DNA of 64,000 nt from Hemibagrus wyckioides. Lineage: Eukaryota > Chordata > Actinopteri > Siluriformes > Bagridae. Position 1 is the stretch's first letter; each line of letters begins with the position of its first letter. Where the stretch lies: contig NC_080720.1 of NCBI RefSeq assembly GCF_019097595.1, positions 27,710,852-27,774,851 on the forward strand, in the 5' to 3' direction. The notes beneath the pieces are model-generated. The model saw nothing but the letters and a program-made list of their open reading frames with translations. It was not told the DNA's origin and searched no databases. This document shows, one piece after another, positions 43,171 to 57,400 of the stretch. A program made the translations under genes and the position numbers.

Positions 43171-45571
43171 ATTCAGAGAGTTAAGTTTCTGTGCAAAGTG
43201 CTACGTTATGTCTCTAGACTAGAGCTTGGACTTTTTTCTCATCAACACCCACTACCTCAACTGACATACATATGACCTTTATTCATATAGTTTATTCTAT
43301 ATTCATATCACTGTATTTCATCAGTCACTGCATTTTTAATATTCTGTCTATTTATTTTTTTCCACTTTTTTCCATCCCATTTTTTTCCATTTTATTTCAT
43401 CTTCTATTACTTTATTTTTAAATTTTTTTTTTTTTTTTACCTTATTTTATCTCTTTTGACCTTTTTGTCTTTATTTTTATTGCAAATTTCTTTTTTTCAA
43501 ATTTTATTAAAATCATTTCACTGCATGTTGTACCATGTACGATTGTGTATTTGACCAATAAATGTGTCTCAACACAATGTCACAAGCGTATTAGAGGAAA
43601 GAGGAAGTCTTCCATCCCTTCCAGCCAGAAAGCACTGATAATTATGTGCTCTCTATTAAGATTCCCAGCCACAGACCATTGTGGCATCTATCCATTCTAC
43701 GAAATGGATTCTGGCTCATTTGCTCATCGCTTTGATGAAATCGTCTACCAAATGAACAAATGGAAATGGCCCGGCGTGTTCGTGTGGCAGCTGTACAGCA
43801 TCGCTGGTAGATTGGAAGTTAAGCAATGAGCTGTGGATCATCAGTTTTCCCCTCATCAAGGCAATGCAGTGGTTTAGAGCTTGTGAAATTACACCAGGAG
43901 GAAGCAGATGGAGGCAGGTGAAAGTCACTGGAATAGCAAATTCGCTAAATGAGGCAAATAAATCGAAGGATAAGTGCAGAACCTGGAGTCTGTTGTGAAG
44001 GAATCAGCTTAATACAGGATTATGAGGCTTTTCTTGGTCATCCCTGTCCGCTGCACAACCCCGGGACATATTATTTTTCCTCCATCTCTCGAAACAAAAT
44101 CTGCAGCAGCTGGATTTAATCACCAAGTCATGAATAATGTTCAGATCACTGTTTCATGTTTGTGACATGGTGCTATAGGTGACTCCGTGATTGAGAGACA
44201 GAATACGCTCGATCAGATTTCATTGAGCATTATTAATGCTTTATTAATAGTTTATTAATTATTTATTAATGTGAAGAGGGAATACAAGGAAATGATGCAT
44301 CCTGGGGGAAGAAAAGGAATAAAAAGGACAGAAGGAAATGGGGTTGGGGTTGATGGGCGGGACTGTCAAATTTACAATTTATTAGGTACATTAGGATTGT
44401 ACAGAATCAAAAATAGACTAAAATTGAAATAGAATAAAATTTGTATTTAACCAGTATATAGGTAGAAAAGGGGAAAATATCTAAAATATAAAGTAAAATT
44501 ATTTAATAATAGCGCTGTTTCAAACTGAGATGCTCAGTGATTTATTTATTTACTTATTTATTTATTTATTTATTATTTATTTATTTATTTATAATAAAAT
44601 AAGTGGACAGGCTAAAGATAAGAGAAACAATTGCACTGACTTAAAGTGATCAGTGATACTATGTTCTGTGTAAAAAAGTATGTTGGAAAATGTTTTTTGT
44701 TTTGTTTTGTTTTGTTTTAATCTGATCGAATTTGCATTTTACATCGCAGGATTTGTCCGTAATTATATAAATCGCAGATGCACGCTGAGGTAAAGTAAAT
44801 GCCTACTGTCCTAAGTTAATCCTTGGGCATTTTCATTATATCTAATTATTCAAAATCACATTAATTTGGCACAATTGCATTAGTAGTCGGACTAAAATAA
44901 CTTAATTACATGGGAATTACATAACCCCCCCCCCCCCAACCACAGTGAAGCTAGTTCCCTTATTAATTCCACCGTTCCTACAATGACCCTTGAATTATTT
45001 TTTTTCCCTCTGTCTTGTTTTTTAACAATTGTTTACATGTACAAAGCTTCACTCCAGCAGAAAATGTGCAGAATCCGCTTGTTTTCATTGAAGGAATGCT
45101 GGATTATGTAGGAGACTTTAATCAGTTTTCTGTAGAAATGAGTGATCCAAGCCTCAGGATGATTGAGACATGGATAAAACAGCTTTCACTCTCATCTCTG
45201 TGAATAATAAACATCCACAATGATCTCCCAATCACTTCATTACAACCAGGTTTGGGTCTCTCTCTCTCTCTCTCTGTCTGCCTATCTGTCTCTCTCTCTC
45301 TCTCTCCTTCTCACTCTTTCTCTTTCTTTTCTCTCTCTCTGTATGTGATGTTTGTCGAGGTTCATTCCATCCTCGCCACACTGATTTATTCATGCTTTCC
45401 TTTGTCAACCCTTTCCACAGTTTCGGACCGCAAGATGTGGGTTTTTTTGTTGTTTGCTGCTCTCATCTTGAGCATTGTGATTGTTATTTCCCAAATGAAC
45501 GCATGTGTTCATTTACATACAGCACAGCAAGAAGCTACAAAGCTGCCAGAGGCTCCTCTCCTCTTTCTCAT

Positions 45572-45603
<32 letters not shown>

Positions 45604-46880
45604 GACAGAAATGGAAAAATGTTCTTTTAGGTTTTAAGTCGATGAATATTTTTCAAACTTGCAATCTCTCTCTTTCTGTCTTTCTCTCTCTGTCTCTTCT
45701 CTTTGTCTCTCTCGATTTCTCTTCTCTCTGTGATTCATTGATCTGCCTTTGGTTTAGCTGTCATGCCGTTTGGGTGAGTTCATCCTGCATGAATCTTTCT
45801 TCATCCCCGCAAACAGAAGGAACGAATTCTACACACAGCCGTATTCCCGCTCCATATGTTTCCTGGTCTCGCTTACGCGTCTCCCACACAGACATTTCAC
45901 ATGCCATGATCAGTCGTACATTATGTATGCACTGTGATAATAGCAAGCGGTGTTACAGATTCTCTGTTCAGGTTTGAAACACTAAATAAAAGTACACAAC
46001 GACATGCAATAATAAATAAAACATACCTACTGTACATATAGAGCTCATATGGTGTTGTAGATGAAGACTGAGAAGCTCATAGCTTTATAAAAACCTGATG
46101 TAAATATGAGGAGAATGAAACAGAAATGATTCCAGCCAAACATTATCCAGGCATCCGGTTATATGAAAATTGAACAAAACGAGAAAGGTTAACAGGTGCA
46201 TCCTGATACAAAACAATCTGAAGGCAGGATCAGTGCCAGTATAGATATGCTGGATGTATGTATAGATATGCTGGATGTATGTATAGATATGCTGGATGTA
46301 TGTGGTATGTCTTGCATTTAAATATTATTTCTTTTTTTCCCAGAGGCCAAAAAATATCAACATTAAACTCTATTTCATCCAAACATCCAATTCACTGTCT
46401 TCCATTTTCACTCAGTCTCTCTAAGAAAGGGCAGTTTTTCAGCTTACAGCTACAAATTTCTAAAAAACACCAGCTTTATTATCATATCAGAATGGAATAT
46501 GTGCCAAGTTTCCTCATTTCTGGCAATGAGACTTACTACTCACGAAATCAGCCCCCACAACCCCGCCCCTATTTAGTTTATCTCTTTTTTGGTGTCACAA
46601 GAAGTCTTGGCATTTATACTACTTTCTTTGCTCTTTTGCTCTTTCCGAACATTTCAGACATTCTTTTCTTTTTCGCCCACATCAGAGAGTCAGACAGGCT
46701 TTGTGTCCATCTCAGCCCTCAGGGAAGTTGCGTCACAGGGCAGATTAATAATTACAGAGGACATAATTCATGATTCTTTGATGGCGAATATAAGCAAGAC
46801 AAAAAAAAAAAAAGAGAGAGAAAAACAATCGTTTATGAATACTGGTCTAGAGAAAAAGGGAACAAACATTTGCTGTCTTG
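43170..46880. other. Gene-poor stretch
   Basis: It has a T-rich patch at 43320-43520, a C9+ run at 44926-44938, CT-rich DNA at 45260-45350 and (CT)n at 45572-45602. A well-balanced, low-repeat patch at 43600-43950 could be a conserved noncoding element, which cannot be judged without alignment. Confidence 0.45.
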
Positions 46881-46884
46881 AAAT

Positions 46885-47027
46885 TGCCACCCAAACAAAA
46901 CAAACAAATAAACAGGCAGGCAGACAAATGAATAAATAAATAAATAAATAAATAAAAAATAAATAAATAAATAAGTCTGTAAATAATTAATTAAATAAAT
47001 GAATAATTATATAAGCAGACAGACAAA

Positions 47028-47084
<57 letters not shown>

Positions 47085-47085
47085 G
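46885..47085. repeat. (AAAT)n compound tetranucleotide array
   Basis: AAAT/AATA units with CAGG and CAGA interruptions, and a pure run at 47028-47080. Confidence 0.95.
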
Positions 47086-47741
47086 TTTTTAACCAGATCC
47101 ACATTTGCTGAAAGTCAAAATCTTTCACTCAGCAAATAAAGGAAACCCTGATTGCATTAAATACTGTATTATCAACATATAAACCAGTAATGCTTGTTGT
47201 AGCTCTGCAGTGAAGTTTAAAACATCAGGACAGTTTTACACGAGCACAGGATTAAAAATTAGGCCGTACCTTAAATGTGTGTCCTTGCTAAATGCTTGAT
47301 AACCTAGATCCTGTCAGGGATTAGAGTCAGAGGCAGATGCGAGTTGTATGACAAGGTATATTTGTTCTGCAGCAATGTTTAGGTGAGTGTTATGTGTTAA
47401 AGTAACATCCACATGAATGCCAGGCTGCAAGGTTTCCCAGCAGAACATTACCCAGATCGTCACACTGCCTCCACCAGCCTGCTTCCTTCCTGTAATGCAT
47501 CCTGGTGCCATCTCTACAACCAGCTTAATGTAACAGAAAATGTGATTCCTCAGACCAGACCACCGTTTTCTATTGCCCTATGGACCAGTTCTGATGCTCA
47601 AGCGCCCATTGTAGGTGCTTTTGGTGGTGGACAGGGTTCAGCATGGCCACTCTGACCAATCTGTGACAACACACTGTGTGTCCTGATACCTTTTTGTCAC
47701 AAGCTGCTTTAAATTTTTCACCAATTTATTTACATTTACTG

Positions 47742-47930
47742 CAATCTTATCCAAAAAGGGCTAGTGTGGGTGCAGGTTTTCATTTCAATCCAGCAGGAAC
47801 CACACCCGATTCCACCTGTTTAATCAAATGATCTTAGCTTTCAATAGGCTCAGGTTGGCTTCTGCTTAGTTGGAATGAAAACCTGCACTCACACCAGCCC
47901 TTAATATATGGATAAGATTGGACACCTCTA
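47742..47930. mobile_element. MITE with ~45 bp terminal inverted repeats (hAT-like)
   Basis: The left AATCTTATCC...GGGCTAGTGTGGGTGCAGG and the right end reverse-complemented AATCTTATCC...GGGCTGGTGTGAGTGCAGG pair over about 45 bases around a short core. It is about 180 bp long. The right outer end TAGAGGTGTCC resembles CAGGGGTGTCC of a hAT-type MITE family common in fish. The left outer end is lost. Confidence 0.75.
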
Positions 47931-48095
47931 ATATACAGCATTCAGCTGATGCCCTTATCATCTCATTTTGACTGAGCAATTGAGGGTTAAGGTCCTTGCT
48001 CAGTGGCATCTTGATGGACCTGGGATTTGTACTCACAACATTCTGATCAGTAGTCCAACACCTTAACCACTAAAGCTAAGACATCCCTAATCTGT
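47930..48095 (-). repeat. SINE-like fragment nested in the Tc1 remnant
   Basis: ACAGCATTCAGCTGATGCCC, GAGGGTTAAGGTCCTTGCTC and CACCTTAACCACTAAAGC are blocks of the common teleost SINE-like repeat. Confidence 0.65.
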
Positions 48096-48299
48096 GATAC
48101 AGTACAGTTCTCTCAAAAAGGCTAACCTTTACTCCCAACATGCATCAGAGATCCTTGGGTGTCTGTGATCCTGCCAATGGTTCACTGGTTTTCCTTCCTC
48201 AGTTCACTTACATTAGGAACTATCCACTGCACACTGCTTACATCCCACAAGACCTGCTGTTTTGGAGATCCTCTGACCCAGTCACTTCATGTGATGAGT

Positions 48300-50140
48300 A
48301 TATATATTTTCCAGGTCCTGTTCTGCTTCTCCTGGCCTCTTTCCTTAATATATGTTTCTTATTAAAAAACGTCCATGTATTCTTTTGTATTTTCCAGCAT
48401 TTCTTTCAAGTCACAAGCAATAGAGGGAAACGGTTGCACAACCCGAAAAGTAAGTAAGTGCTGTTTCCTGGATTCTTTACTAAAAGCCTGTAGGTGAGAC
48501 TCCACAAATCGATCTTGGAAACTAACTGCCTTGACTCATTCAAGGTAATTTATCTCAGTCTGGAATTTCACCTTGTTGATACACAGCTAAATGAGGTAAG
48601 GGCAAACTAGTCACGTGAGAACAGGGATACATGCACTCCCCCATCTCCACTTCACACAACACATTTATGCCATAAACCTGATTTTTTTTTTCTCCCTCTA
48701 AATGTTCTTGGCAACATGACAAGCTAGCTGATGTTGCTGCAACAGTTTTCACAAATATGCAAGAGTTCGTGCTTTTCTGAAGAAATTAGGGAGGAACGGC
48801 ATGGCTCCGCCGTCATCTTTAATTAATCACGTGTCAGGAATCCAGGCTTTTGAAGACCTCAATGAAAAGCACATTACATTCGTTTCAATAAATTGTACCT
48901 TTCATCGATTGCCATGCAAGGCTCTTCAAGATGCAGCGATGCCATGCGAAGACTCCTACACCGCCTCTGCCTCTCACGACAAGCAACGTCAGAGACAGCA
49001 TGCCACTCGAGAGGCATGGAAGGAGACCTTTGTCCAGTGTCCAGTGTGTTTCGAAGCATAATAGGACGCGGTCAGCAATTCCTGGCACTGGCATTTACAG
49101 ATGATGACTCACTGAAGACAGTAAGTTACAGTAAGTGACTCTACGTGAAGACCACATCAAAGCGTTCCACAAAACCATCACACACACACACACACACACA
49201 CACAGCCTGTCATTACTCAATTATTCCATATAGCTTCCTCCGCTCTCTATAAGTCACACTGATGATGACGTTTCCTGTTTATTAGAACAAGAAGGCAAAT
49301 AGATGTCTGAAAGAAAAAGAAGGAAGCCAGAACTAGTCCTTCCTCTACCCAAGTAAATTGCACTGCCCCAAGGGCAGCTATGCCACTAATGACATCATGA
49401 ACTGGATTGCTATTTATTATTTCTTGAGCTTTCGTTAGTCAGTGGTATGCTGACAGAGCAAAGGAACAGGGAGAAAGTGTTCTGCAGTTCAAAGGTGAAT
49501 GACGTGTTGATGGGACGAGCAGGTGCTAACAGCACCCTGTTTATTTCAGTGACAGACTGATGACTTGTCTTAAACACTATGAGCATTGTTGCTTGAGTAC
49601 AGCTCACTGTGTTGAAATTTAATCAACTCATTAGCCATAATTTGTCTCACGGAACTCCTCATTCGTTGGCGTTAGGTCAAGTAAGGACAAATCTATGGAG
49701 TAACTCTTTAACCTCTTTATACCTCTCTAAGTGTAGCATGTATACAGATTATGTCATCAGAAAAGAAAAAAAAAAAAGCGTCAGTCAATCACAGTCATGG
49801 GTTACAATCCTAAACGCTATGTCTTTTAATAGAAGACCACAGTTCCAGGGTCTGTGTTTAATCCTGACTTCCTGTTACTGTCTATCAACAAGATCTCAAC
49901 CTGTCAATCTGGCTGGGTTACTTCAGTTTAAATTAGAACAAAAAATTTCCTGATTCTTTAAATATATCCTCCAAAATATGTTTCTATATTAATTCCACAA
50001 AGTTTCAAAGGGTTTCAAAGAAAATGCTGAAGGTCCAGCTGCATAAAAATCCTTGCTTAAAACAGATATCTAACAGCAACTAACATGAGTGAATGACACC
50101 TTTAAATGCTTAAGCATTTATTGTTAGTTCATCAATAAGA
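48300..50140. other. Gene-poor stretch
   Basis: (CA)n at 49178-49204. The patch at 48790-49135 has balanced composition and overlapping open frames on both strands. No splice context or known domain was found. Confidence 0.45.
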
Positions 50141-50142
50141 CA

Positions 50143-50231
<89 letters not shown>

Positions 50232-50412
50232 CAGGCGGGCAGATGGACGGATGGGCAGGCCGACGGACGGAGGGTCAGACGGGCAGGCTGACGGACAGAG
50301 GGACGGACGGGCAGGCTGACGGATGGACGGATTGGCGGGCGGGCAGATGGACGGACGGATGGACAGACAGACAAACAGACAGACAAACAGACAGACAGAT
50401 AGATAGATAAAA
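50141..50412. repeat. (GATA)n - degenerate GACA/GACG/GGCA - (GACA)n array
   Basis: About 22 GATA units, then about 115 bases of GC-rich GGAC/GGCA/GACG tetramers, then GACA/AACA units returning to GATA. Everything keeps a four-base period, as if one array mutated and re-expanded in its centre. Confidence 0.93.
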
Positions 50413-51865
50413 CTAAACACAACGTTCAGAACTTGAGATGGCTAGACTGTGTAATGAATATTAGTTTGCTTTCTATTCTATATACACAGGAAGTGACTTT
50501 TAGAGCAAGATTGTCAACATACATTGTCTCATAAAAGAAGCTCCTGCAACTGAATGGCACTGATCTGTATTTTTCATTTATTTATTTATTTATTTACAGA
50601 AAGCCTAATTTTCTAAAGTCATATATATGTTGATTAACGTTGAAAACGACAGTGACATGTTTACATGCACATTACATGCACATTCTAGCCATCTTAGTCA
50701 ATCTGGATGCTATTGGTATTCATTCATTCCTGGATAGCAGGACCACTGACCAAAATGAAGAAGGATGCATGCTTGAATAATTATCCCAGCTGTTCCTCAC
50801 TTCCACCCAGCTCTCTGGCTACATTGTGAGCCAAATGAGATTGGAGAGTGAAGGACAGAGATCGAATAAACACAGTACATTCCTGGAATCTACCGCTGAA
50901 AAGCTGTAGAGGTCCGGTTAGAAAAGGTCACACTGCCCTTATGCAGAGAAATTAAATCATAATAATTATAATAACTTTAATAAGAAGGGGTTTTTTTTGT
51001 TGTTGCTAGTTTGTGGTTGATATTTGCGTTTTTTGTCAGTGATACACATACCAAATCCGAGATGAATCTGACAAGCACGGGAAATTCTGACAGTAAGCAC
51101 ACACCCAGAGAGCGGAGGAAGGACAAATTCTTCTGCCATACAACATTTGAAGCTTATTTGTTCCATCTGGAGGCAAATTGTTTTCAGATGCGCTATGCTG
51201 CCAAACCGAATTGCAAACATCCACTCATATTTTTTTGTCCTGCGTTATTGCAAAAGCATCCTGTTTTGATTTTTGATTTTTTTCCCCCTCATCGTCAACG
51301 AAATCCAGCATTCGAGCAGATCTTCCTGTTTCATCTTGACCTTCTGAAGACCATCCTCGGATAAAAAAGGTTGTTAGCTGCACTTTCACCAATAGAAACC
51401 AGGTTTGAGGTCAGAATTAGTGGGACTGTACGGGTCAGTCCACTAACAGAAAAAGGCATTATGGGTTGTTATTTTTTTGGGGTTTAATTGAGATGTGATG
51501 TGGATGAGATGAGATAAAATATCATGCTTGGTGGAAAAGGCTAACGAGAGGTCATCATGTGCGGTGAGGAGTTAAAAGGCGTGCATTCCACTCACAGACC
51601 TGGAGGATGACTACACCCTAAAATTCAGTGCTGTTTCCTGATCCAATACATTTGATTAAGCGAGGAATGCAATGATCTCACTTTTCTCGTTTTCAATGCT
51701 ATGTGATATTAGTTTTGGGCCCAGTGACTTTCTGAAAGCTTTTGTTTGCCAAGTTATGCCAAATAAGAGACGTAAATATGTTAAATCTGATCCAATATCA
51801 AGCCAATACAGCAGTTCAGTCCAGAATTTAGTCTGAAACTGAGAAGCGAATCAAATCGAATACAT
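50412..51865. other. Unique stretch, no gene seen
   Basis: A TTTA run at 50575-50597. Several small frames near 51011-51364 lack domain or splice support. Confidence 0.45.
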
Positions 51866-51872
51866 CCCTACA

Positions 51873-51957
51873 CTAATATAATATAATATAATATAATATA
51901 ATATAATATAATATAATATAATATAATATAATATAATATAATATAATATAATATAAT
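51873..51957. repeat. (ATAAT)n pentanucleotide microsatellite
   Basis: About 17 five-base units without interruption. Confidence 0.95.
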
Positions 51958-51959
51958 GT

Positions 51960-52341
51960 TCAACATTGTAATCTTTCAGGACTTGATCTTGTTGTCTATC
52001 TGCTTTGATTCCCCAGAATGCTGTTTTCTATAGATTTTTTTTTTTTTACATGACTGATTCACTCAGGTTAGATTTGCTCGGTTGGTTCGGATGCAGACTG
52101 TGAATTTTAATAAGCACTAAGTAATTGAACTGGTTTTCTAACGTGTGAACCCTAACCTCAATGGGTTTTTTCTCACATTAGCATTTCTCACACATAATCT
52201 CACAGGAATTGGTTCTGATTTACTTCTGATTGAAATCTGAATTACAATTAGGCTTAGTGCTTTCGCCAGCAATGAATATCAGTTGATGTGTTTGACTTCC
52301 TATTACACACACACACACTTTTGCTTAAAACTGAAAAGAAA

Positions 52342-52395
<54 letters not shown>

Positions 52396-53855
52396 TATAT
52401 ATACACTACATATATCGTGTATACATGTACACACAAAATTCTGCCGTCGAATTAAGAGAAATGAAGAGAAAATGATTTAACACCAAATATCTGCTGTACC
52501 CGGATCATGGGCAACAAGCATATCACACAGAAAAAATGCTTTTTTTTATTCAAAGCAAAGTCTCTTGCCAACTATCAGCCAGAATAAATTTACACACACT
52601 CACATTCACAAGGAGAATATGAACACTGTTCCTAAATTTTCTGTGATTTTCATACATACAAAAAATACTTCTACAAACAATTTATCCAGGTTGATAAATG
52701 ATGCTTACTGTATTTCCAAAATACAGGAATATTTACGCGGTAAGGCACACTGCAAAGAGTGGGAAAGAGAAAGGGGATAATGTCTGTAGCAGGTGATGAG
52801 AAAGAAAGAAAAAAAATTGTATGTATTACAGATACTGCAAATCAGACATGTGATCCTCAACACAGTGAAAAAAAACGAGAAAAACAAGACAAAATCATCT
52901 CCTTTGCCGATCCCTGAACTTTCTGAGCTGAGATCTTTTTTGTGTGGTTTTTAAGATGTAATATATTTGAGCTGGAAATTTATCTGAGACCTGGCAACCT
53001 TGTGCATATAACTCAGGAGCTCACAAGAGTTTGGCTGTTGTGATAGTTTCGTTTTTTTTTTTTTTTAGTGCGCTCCCAGTCACAAACACTGCACCCCTTT
53101 TCCAGAACTACACAGTATTTACATGTTTGCCAAGAACACTTAATATTCATCACTTGCAGCCCCGCAGAGTGTTTGTCAGCAAGTGCAACGTCTTAGTTCC
53201 AAATTTAACCGTCTCCCAAAAGGCTTTCCATTTTCTCCGCATTACAACATGTTTGGCATGCGCAAGACTGTACGAGATAAAACCAAGCATGCCAAAACCC
53301 CAAGATGTCTTAATCAATTCCCGATAGATCACGTCATCATGTCATCACCTATGAATCTCTCTCACATTTTGAACCGGTAAATAGCATCGGATTGTCTGAC
53401 GCAGGTTACAGTCATGCCATCCCACTTACGCTCTGGAACATGAGGATGAGGAAGTGAGTGTGTGTGTCAGAACTATTTCAGTGTGCTTTGAAGTCTTATT
53501 TTGCATCACCCTGGAGGCAAATGCAGAGACTCTGCAGTAAAACTAAACACCCTGCTGTATTAAAGGGTCTGGAGAGAGATGAGGGGAAGTATAGAGGAGC
53601 CAAAACTTTTGCATTGAAATCTAAGTTGTGATACATGACACATATTACATACTGGTGGACCATTACTGTTATAAAAGTATATAATATATATATATAATAT
53701 AAAATGTGGCACAGATCCAGTTCAGAAATAATTTCAACTCATGTCAGTACTGGCTCCTTAGCCACATCCTGCCAAATTATTCATGCAGCCAAACAACTTG
53801 TCAAACATAATGGTTTTATTAAACAAAATGATGGTTGTTGTAGAGGGTCACATTT
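51960..53855. other. Gene-poor stretch
   Basis: (AT)n at 52348-52392. The patch at 53070-53390 is low-repeat and evenly composed, possibly conserved noncoding. No gene is supported. Confidence 0.45.
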
Positions 53856-53859
53856 GCTT

Positions 53860-54490
53860 CACATCTCCAGGGATGGGGGTTTAATTCCCACCTCCGCCCT
53901 GTGTGTGCAAAGTGTGTGCAAACCACCCATGCTTTGGTGGTTTCCTCTAGGTACTCTGGTTTCCTTCCCCAATACAAAGACATATGTTGTAGGCTGACAG
54001 ACATCTCTAAATTGTGCCTCTATTGTGTGTGATTGTGCTCTGTGATGGACCGGCACCCCATCCAGGGTAACTACTATTACTACTACTAAATTTGTCCAGG
54101 GCGTCCACTTGTGCCTTCTGCCCCGAGTCCCCTCCAGGTTCCTCCTGACCCTGTAAAGGACAAGTGGTACAGAAAATGGATGGATGGATGGATTGATGCT
54201 GTCAGGGTAGCACAGTGGTTCAACAAGTAGCAGTCACCTCACAGCACAGGGTTTAACCTTGGGATTATAAAGCACCATACTCTCAATGCCTATACCATGT
54301 TTGAAAGGATCTTCACATGCTCTCCCTGTATTCCAATCGGTTTTATACTTTGGTTTCCTCAAGGGCTCCAAAACCATACCAGTAGGTAGGTCGGTAACTA
54401 AGCGTAAATAAGTGTGCATTGTCCCCTGCGATGGACTAGTGTCCTTGCCCAGATGTATTCCTACCTTGTGATCTAGAAAGCTCCTCATGC
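53860..54490 (-). repeat. Two adjacent diverged dispersed repeats
   Basis: First copy: GGTTTCCTCTAGGTACTCTG, TGTGATGGACCGGCACCCCA, CCTGACCCTGTAAAGGAC and ATGGATGGATGGATGG. Second copy from 54190: GTAGCACAGTGGTTCAAC, TTTGGTTTCCTCAAGGGC and GCGATGGACTAGTGTCC. Both are reverse-strand relatives of 41540-41825. Confidence 0.65.
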
Positions 54491-57400
54491 TCTATGACTA
54501 TGAACCACAGCATTTGGAAACAAAGAAGCTTTTTTTTATCTCCAGAAAACAATTGACTAATTTATTATCATTTTAGAATAAACTACTGCTCATCAGTGCT
54601 TACGCTTAGAATTGACACAAGGGTAAAAATTACACAGCTTAATTTACAAGAAAAGGTACAATGGATAAAGTTATGGTTTGGGTTGACATTTGTACCTTTT
54701 TCATGACTTGATTTGTAATTAAATAGGAGAAAATCCAACCACACTCACTAATTTGACTGAGGACTGATTTGATGTTGAACAATTCCAGTCATTCTGGATT
54801 ATGGGACTGATCATGGTGTCATTGCATTACCACGTGTATATATAGTTTATTGTATTCAATGAGACAATTTTCCCAAACAGAAAATTGCCATTGTTGGCAG
54901 GATTTATCAAGATACACAAGTTTGTACTTCAGAGAACAACACCTTTTGTTTTCTTTTTCTTTTTTTCACCACAATTTTTGACCAGGGCCTCTAACATCAG
55001 ACCCTGGGGGTCTTCCAGACTTCAGCATGGTTTCTCTTCACATTCATCACTCGCTATCATTGATGCCCCGTGGACACCCTGCAGTCTCGCCGCTCTCTAC
55101 AGCACCAGGTAGGGTGCCAGGGAAGGACAATACCCGAGGATTAGCATTAAAAGGCTAGGGACTGGGCTCAGCATCCCAGGCCGCTTTGAGGCCTCTCGGG
55201 GGGAGGGGGTTGGTGGCAGAGAGGGCTGCAGCGGCTGGGGTTAGAGCATCAGGAGTCCTGGGGAAACAGAGTATGGAAACGGCTGCCACTAACACCCACC
55301 ATGGGGCCAGCTCGGTACACAGCGGGAGTCTCTGTGTGGAAGCGTACATCTGTTCACAACGGGAGAACATGCCTGACACAGAGATAATTCTTTCCCTTTC
55401 TTCTTCTTGCTCCTGCTTTTTGTTCCCCCCCTTTCTCACTTCACTTGTTTTTTTTTTTCTTTTCATGTCTCAGTTATTGTTTTGTCCTGGAACCGAGTCA
55501 GAACCAAGGAATGAGTACACGGTACTTTTTAGTAGTTTCTTGATCTAAGTTTCAATTGCGTTCAGATGAACTGACATGAACAATAGTATGATAAGATTGG
55601 TGATAGTTTGTCCCAATCGGCTAATCAACCAGAGCAAACTTAGCCAAAACTGCTAGCCACTCGCAATCACGATTATGCATGCAGTCTTTCAGAAGGAATA
55701 GGATTACTGTTAAAAAAATGTAGCTTCTGTTTTTCTCCCCATGAGTATAAAGCATAACTGTCATGATATGTGTCATTTTAAGCCGATTTTCCATCCTGTG
55801 ATGCGATGAACTGGAGCGAATAAGATGGAAAACAGCAGATGGCTACAGCCCAGCACGGTTGCTAAGGTTGCCTCAATGCTACTCGCAGAGTGTTCAGGTT
55901 AGCATAGAACAAGACAAGAGGGCTACGCACAGAATGAGCTATCATCTTGTAAAAAGGTGTAATCCGTAGTCTTAAAAAAAGTCAAGCATTCTATAGTCGC
56001 CCGTGTTTGGATGGCAGGCATATTGGCAAGTTGTCATGACAACAGGGATGTTCGGCTGATGAAGACTTGCTCTAGACTGTCCAATCGGATGACGGCTGCT
56101 TAAACTGCAGCGTGAGCGCAAGTATTGGGGGGGACATGCGTTTTCCAGATACACACAATGCCAAGGACGACGCCCTGGTCCAAGACCACCTACGGATCAT
56201 CATCGGCTGCAGGAGTGGGACGGCTAACTGACTGACACGATCCGTTTCGGTATGGAAACAAGGCGGAGGAAGAAACAAGACGGGGACAGGTAGGGGGTCG
56301 CCTTAATGTTGACTGGTCTGAATGTCATCGATTATCTTTGCCATCTTTGCAGCCCGCCATTGTTGGTTATCGCTGAGAAACATGACATGAAAATGCGGAA
56401 ATTTGATAACAAGATTACTGTTAACAAGATTAGAAATCATGAAGCTCTAGCAGGTGGTTATAAGAGCAAAAATGTCTGAAGAACATCAAACATAATGGTA
56501 TATAATGGGAAAAATAACAAACCTGCTAACAACAAGCTAATACTGGCACTAAACATGCTAATACATTAACGCTACCAAAAAAGAAAAAAGGGCCTTTTAT
56601 TTCTGTGGCAAATTCTGCATTTTCTCTTTTCCTCCCCTGTTGAATTGGATTACAATAAGCAGCGGTGAAATGCCTTTGGACGACTGTAGCCATCGTTTAG
56701 CAATGGATTCACTGGAAAGGAAACCCCACTTTTTTCCGTCTAGCACCACAGGTAGCCATATACTCTTCCCCTCTCCAACTGAGATCCTTTCGGACCGAAT
56801 CACAGAAAATATTTTATAAGAATCTGATAAAGGGCCTTCACATAAGACGATTAAAATCTTCATTCATTCACAGAGAAACTCTTTTACATCCCCTCCTTCT
56901 TCCCCTCTGTTCCTCAAGCTTCATCATCATGGGGTCTCGGTGGGAAGCCAGTGAGAAAACTGACCCCCAGTGGTGGACTCTTCAAACATTTGGCTAAAAT
57001 GCATATTGTCAGCATGCAAAATCCACTTTTATTGACTCTTGGTTGGATATCACGCAGATTAGATATTGGATACTGGCCTTGTTTTGAAAACCTCTTTGTT
57101 AGTTTTAACATGATCGATGGTCAGGTCGAAGCCATAATCGCATCGTTAGATTTGTTTTAGAGATACGAAATGTGTTTGATACGTAAAAGAGAAATTCATA
57201 ACATGAAGAAAGGAAATGACATAGGTAGGTTTTTGGTTTTAATATCAATACAGAAATCAACAATGTGCATAATAGTATGAAGATGAGAAGATATATCATA
57301 GGATGATTTATTTATTTACTTTATTTATATGTTCTTTTTTAAATGTCACTGCTGGATTTGAAATGCAGTATATTAGCTAGCTGTGCTACTTTGGAAAAGT

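Larger units (their letters stand above)
47360..48296 (-). pseudogene. Older Tc1-type transposase remnant, split by nested insertions
   Basis: 47368-47725 aligns with the middle of the 12580 element: on the - strand GGGSVTIWVMFCWETLQPG then IHVDVTLTHNTHLN. 48108-48296 aligns with its N-terminal region (CAACATGCATCAGAGATCC, CACAAGACCTGCTGTTTTGG). The two parts are separated by about 380 bases of other repeats. Terminal repeats are not recognisable. It is far more decayed than the 12.6 kb copy. Confidence 0.8.

Noticed and set aside
45252..45977. 241-codon frame with a hydrophobic segment (VFLLFAALILSIVIVISQ)
   Set aside because: Half of it is CT-dinucleotide repeat translation (SLSLSL). The hydrophobic stretch alone is not evidence of a gene.
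56963..56984. CTCF-like site CCACCACTGGGGGTCAG on the - strand
   Set aside because: At least two core mismatches compared with the pair at 14.6 kb. Too weak to call.
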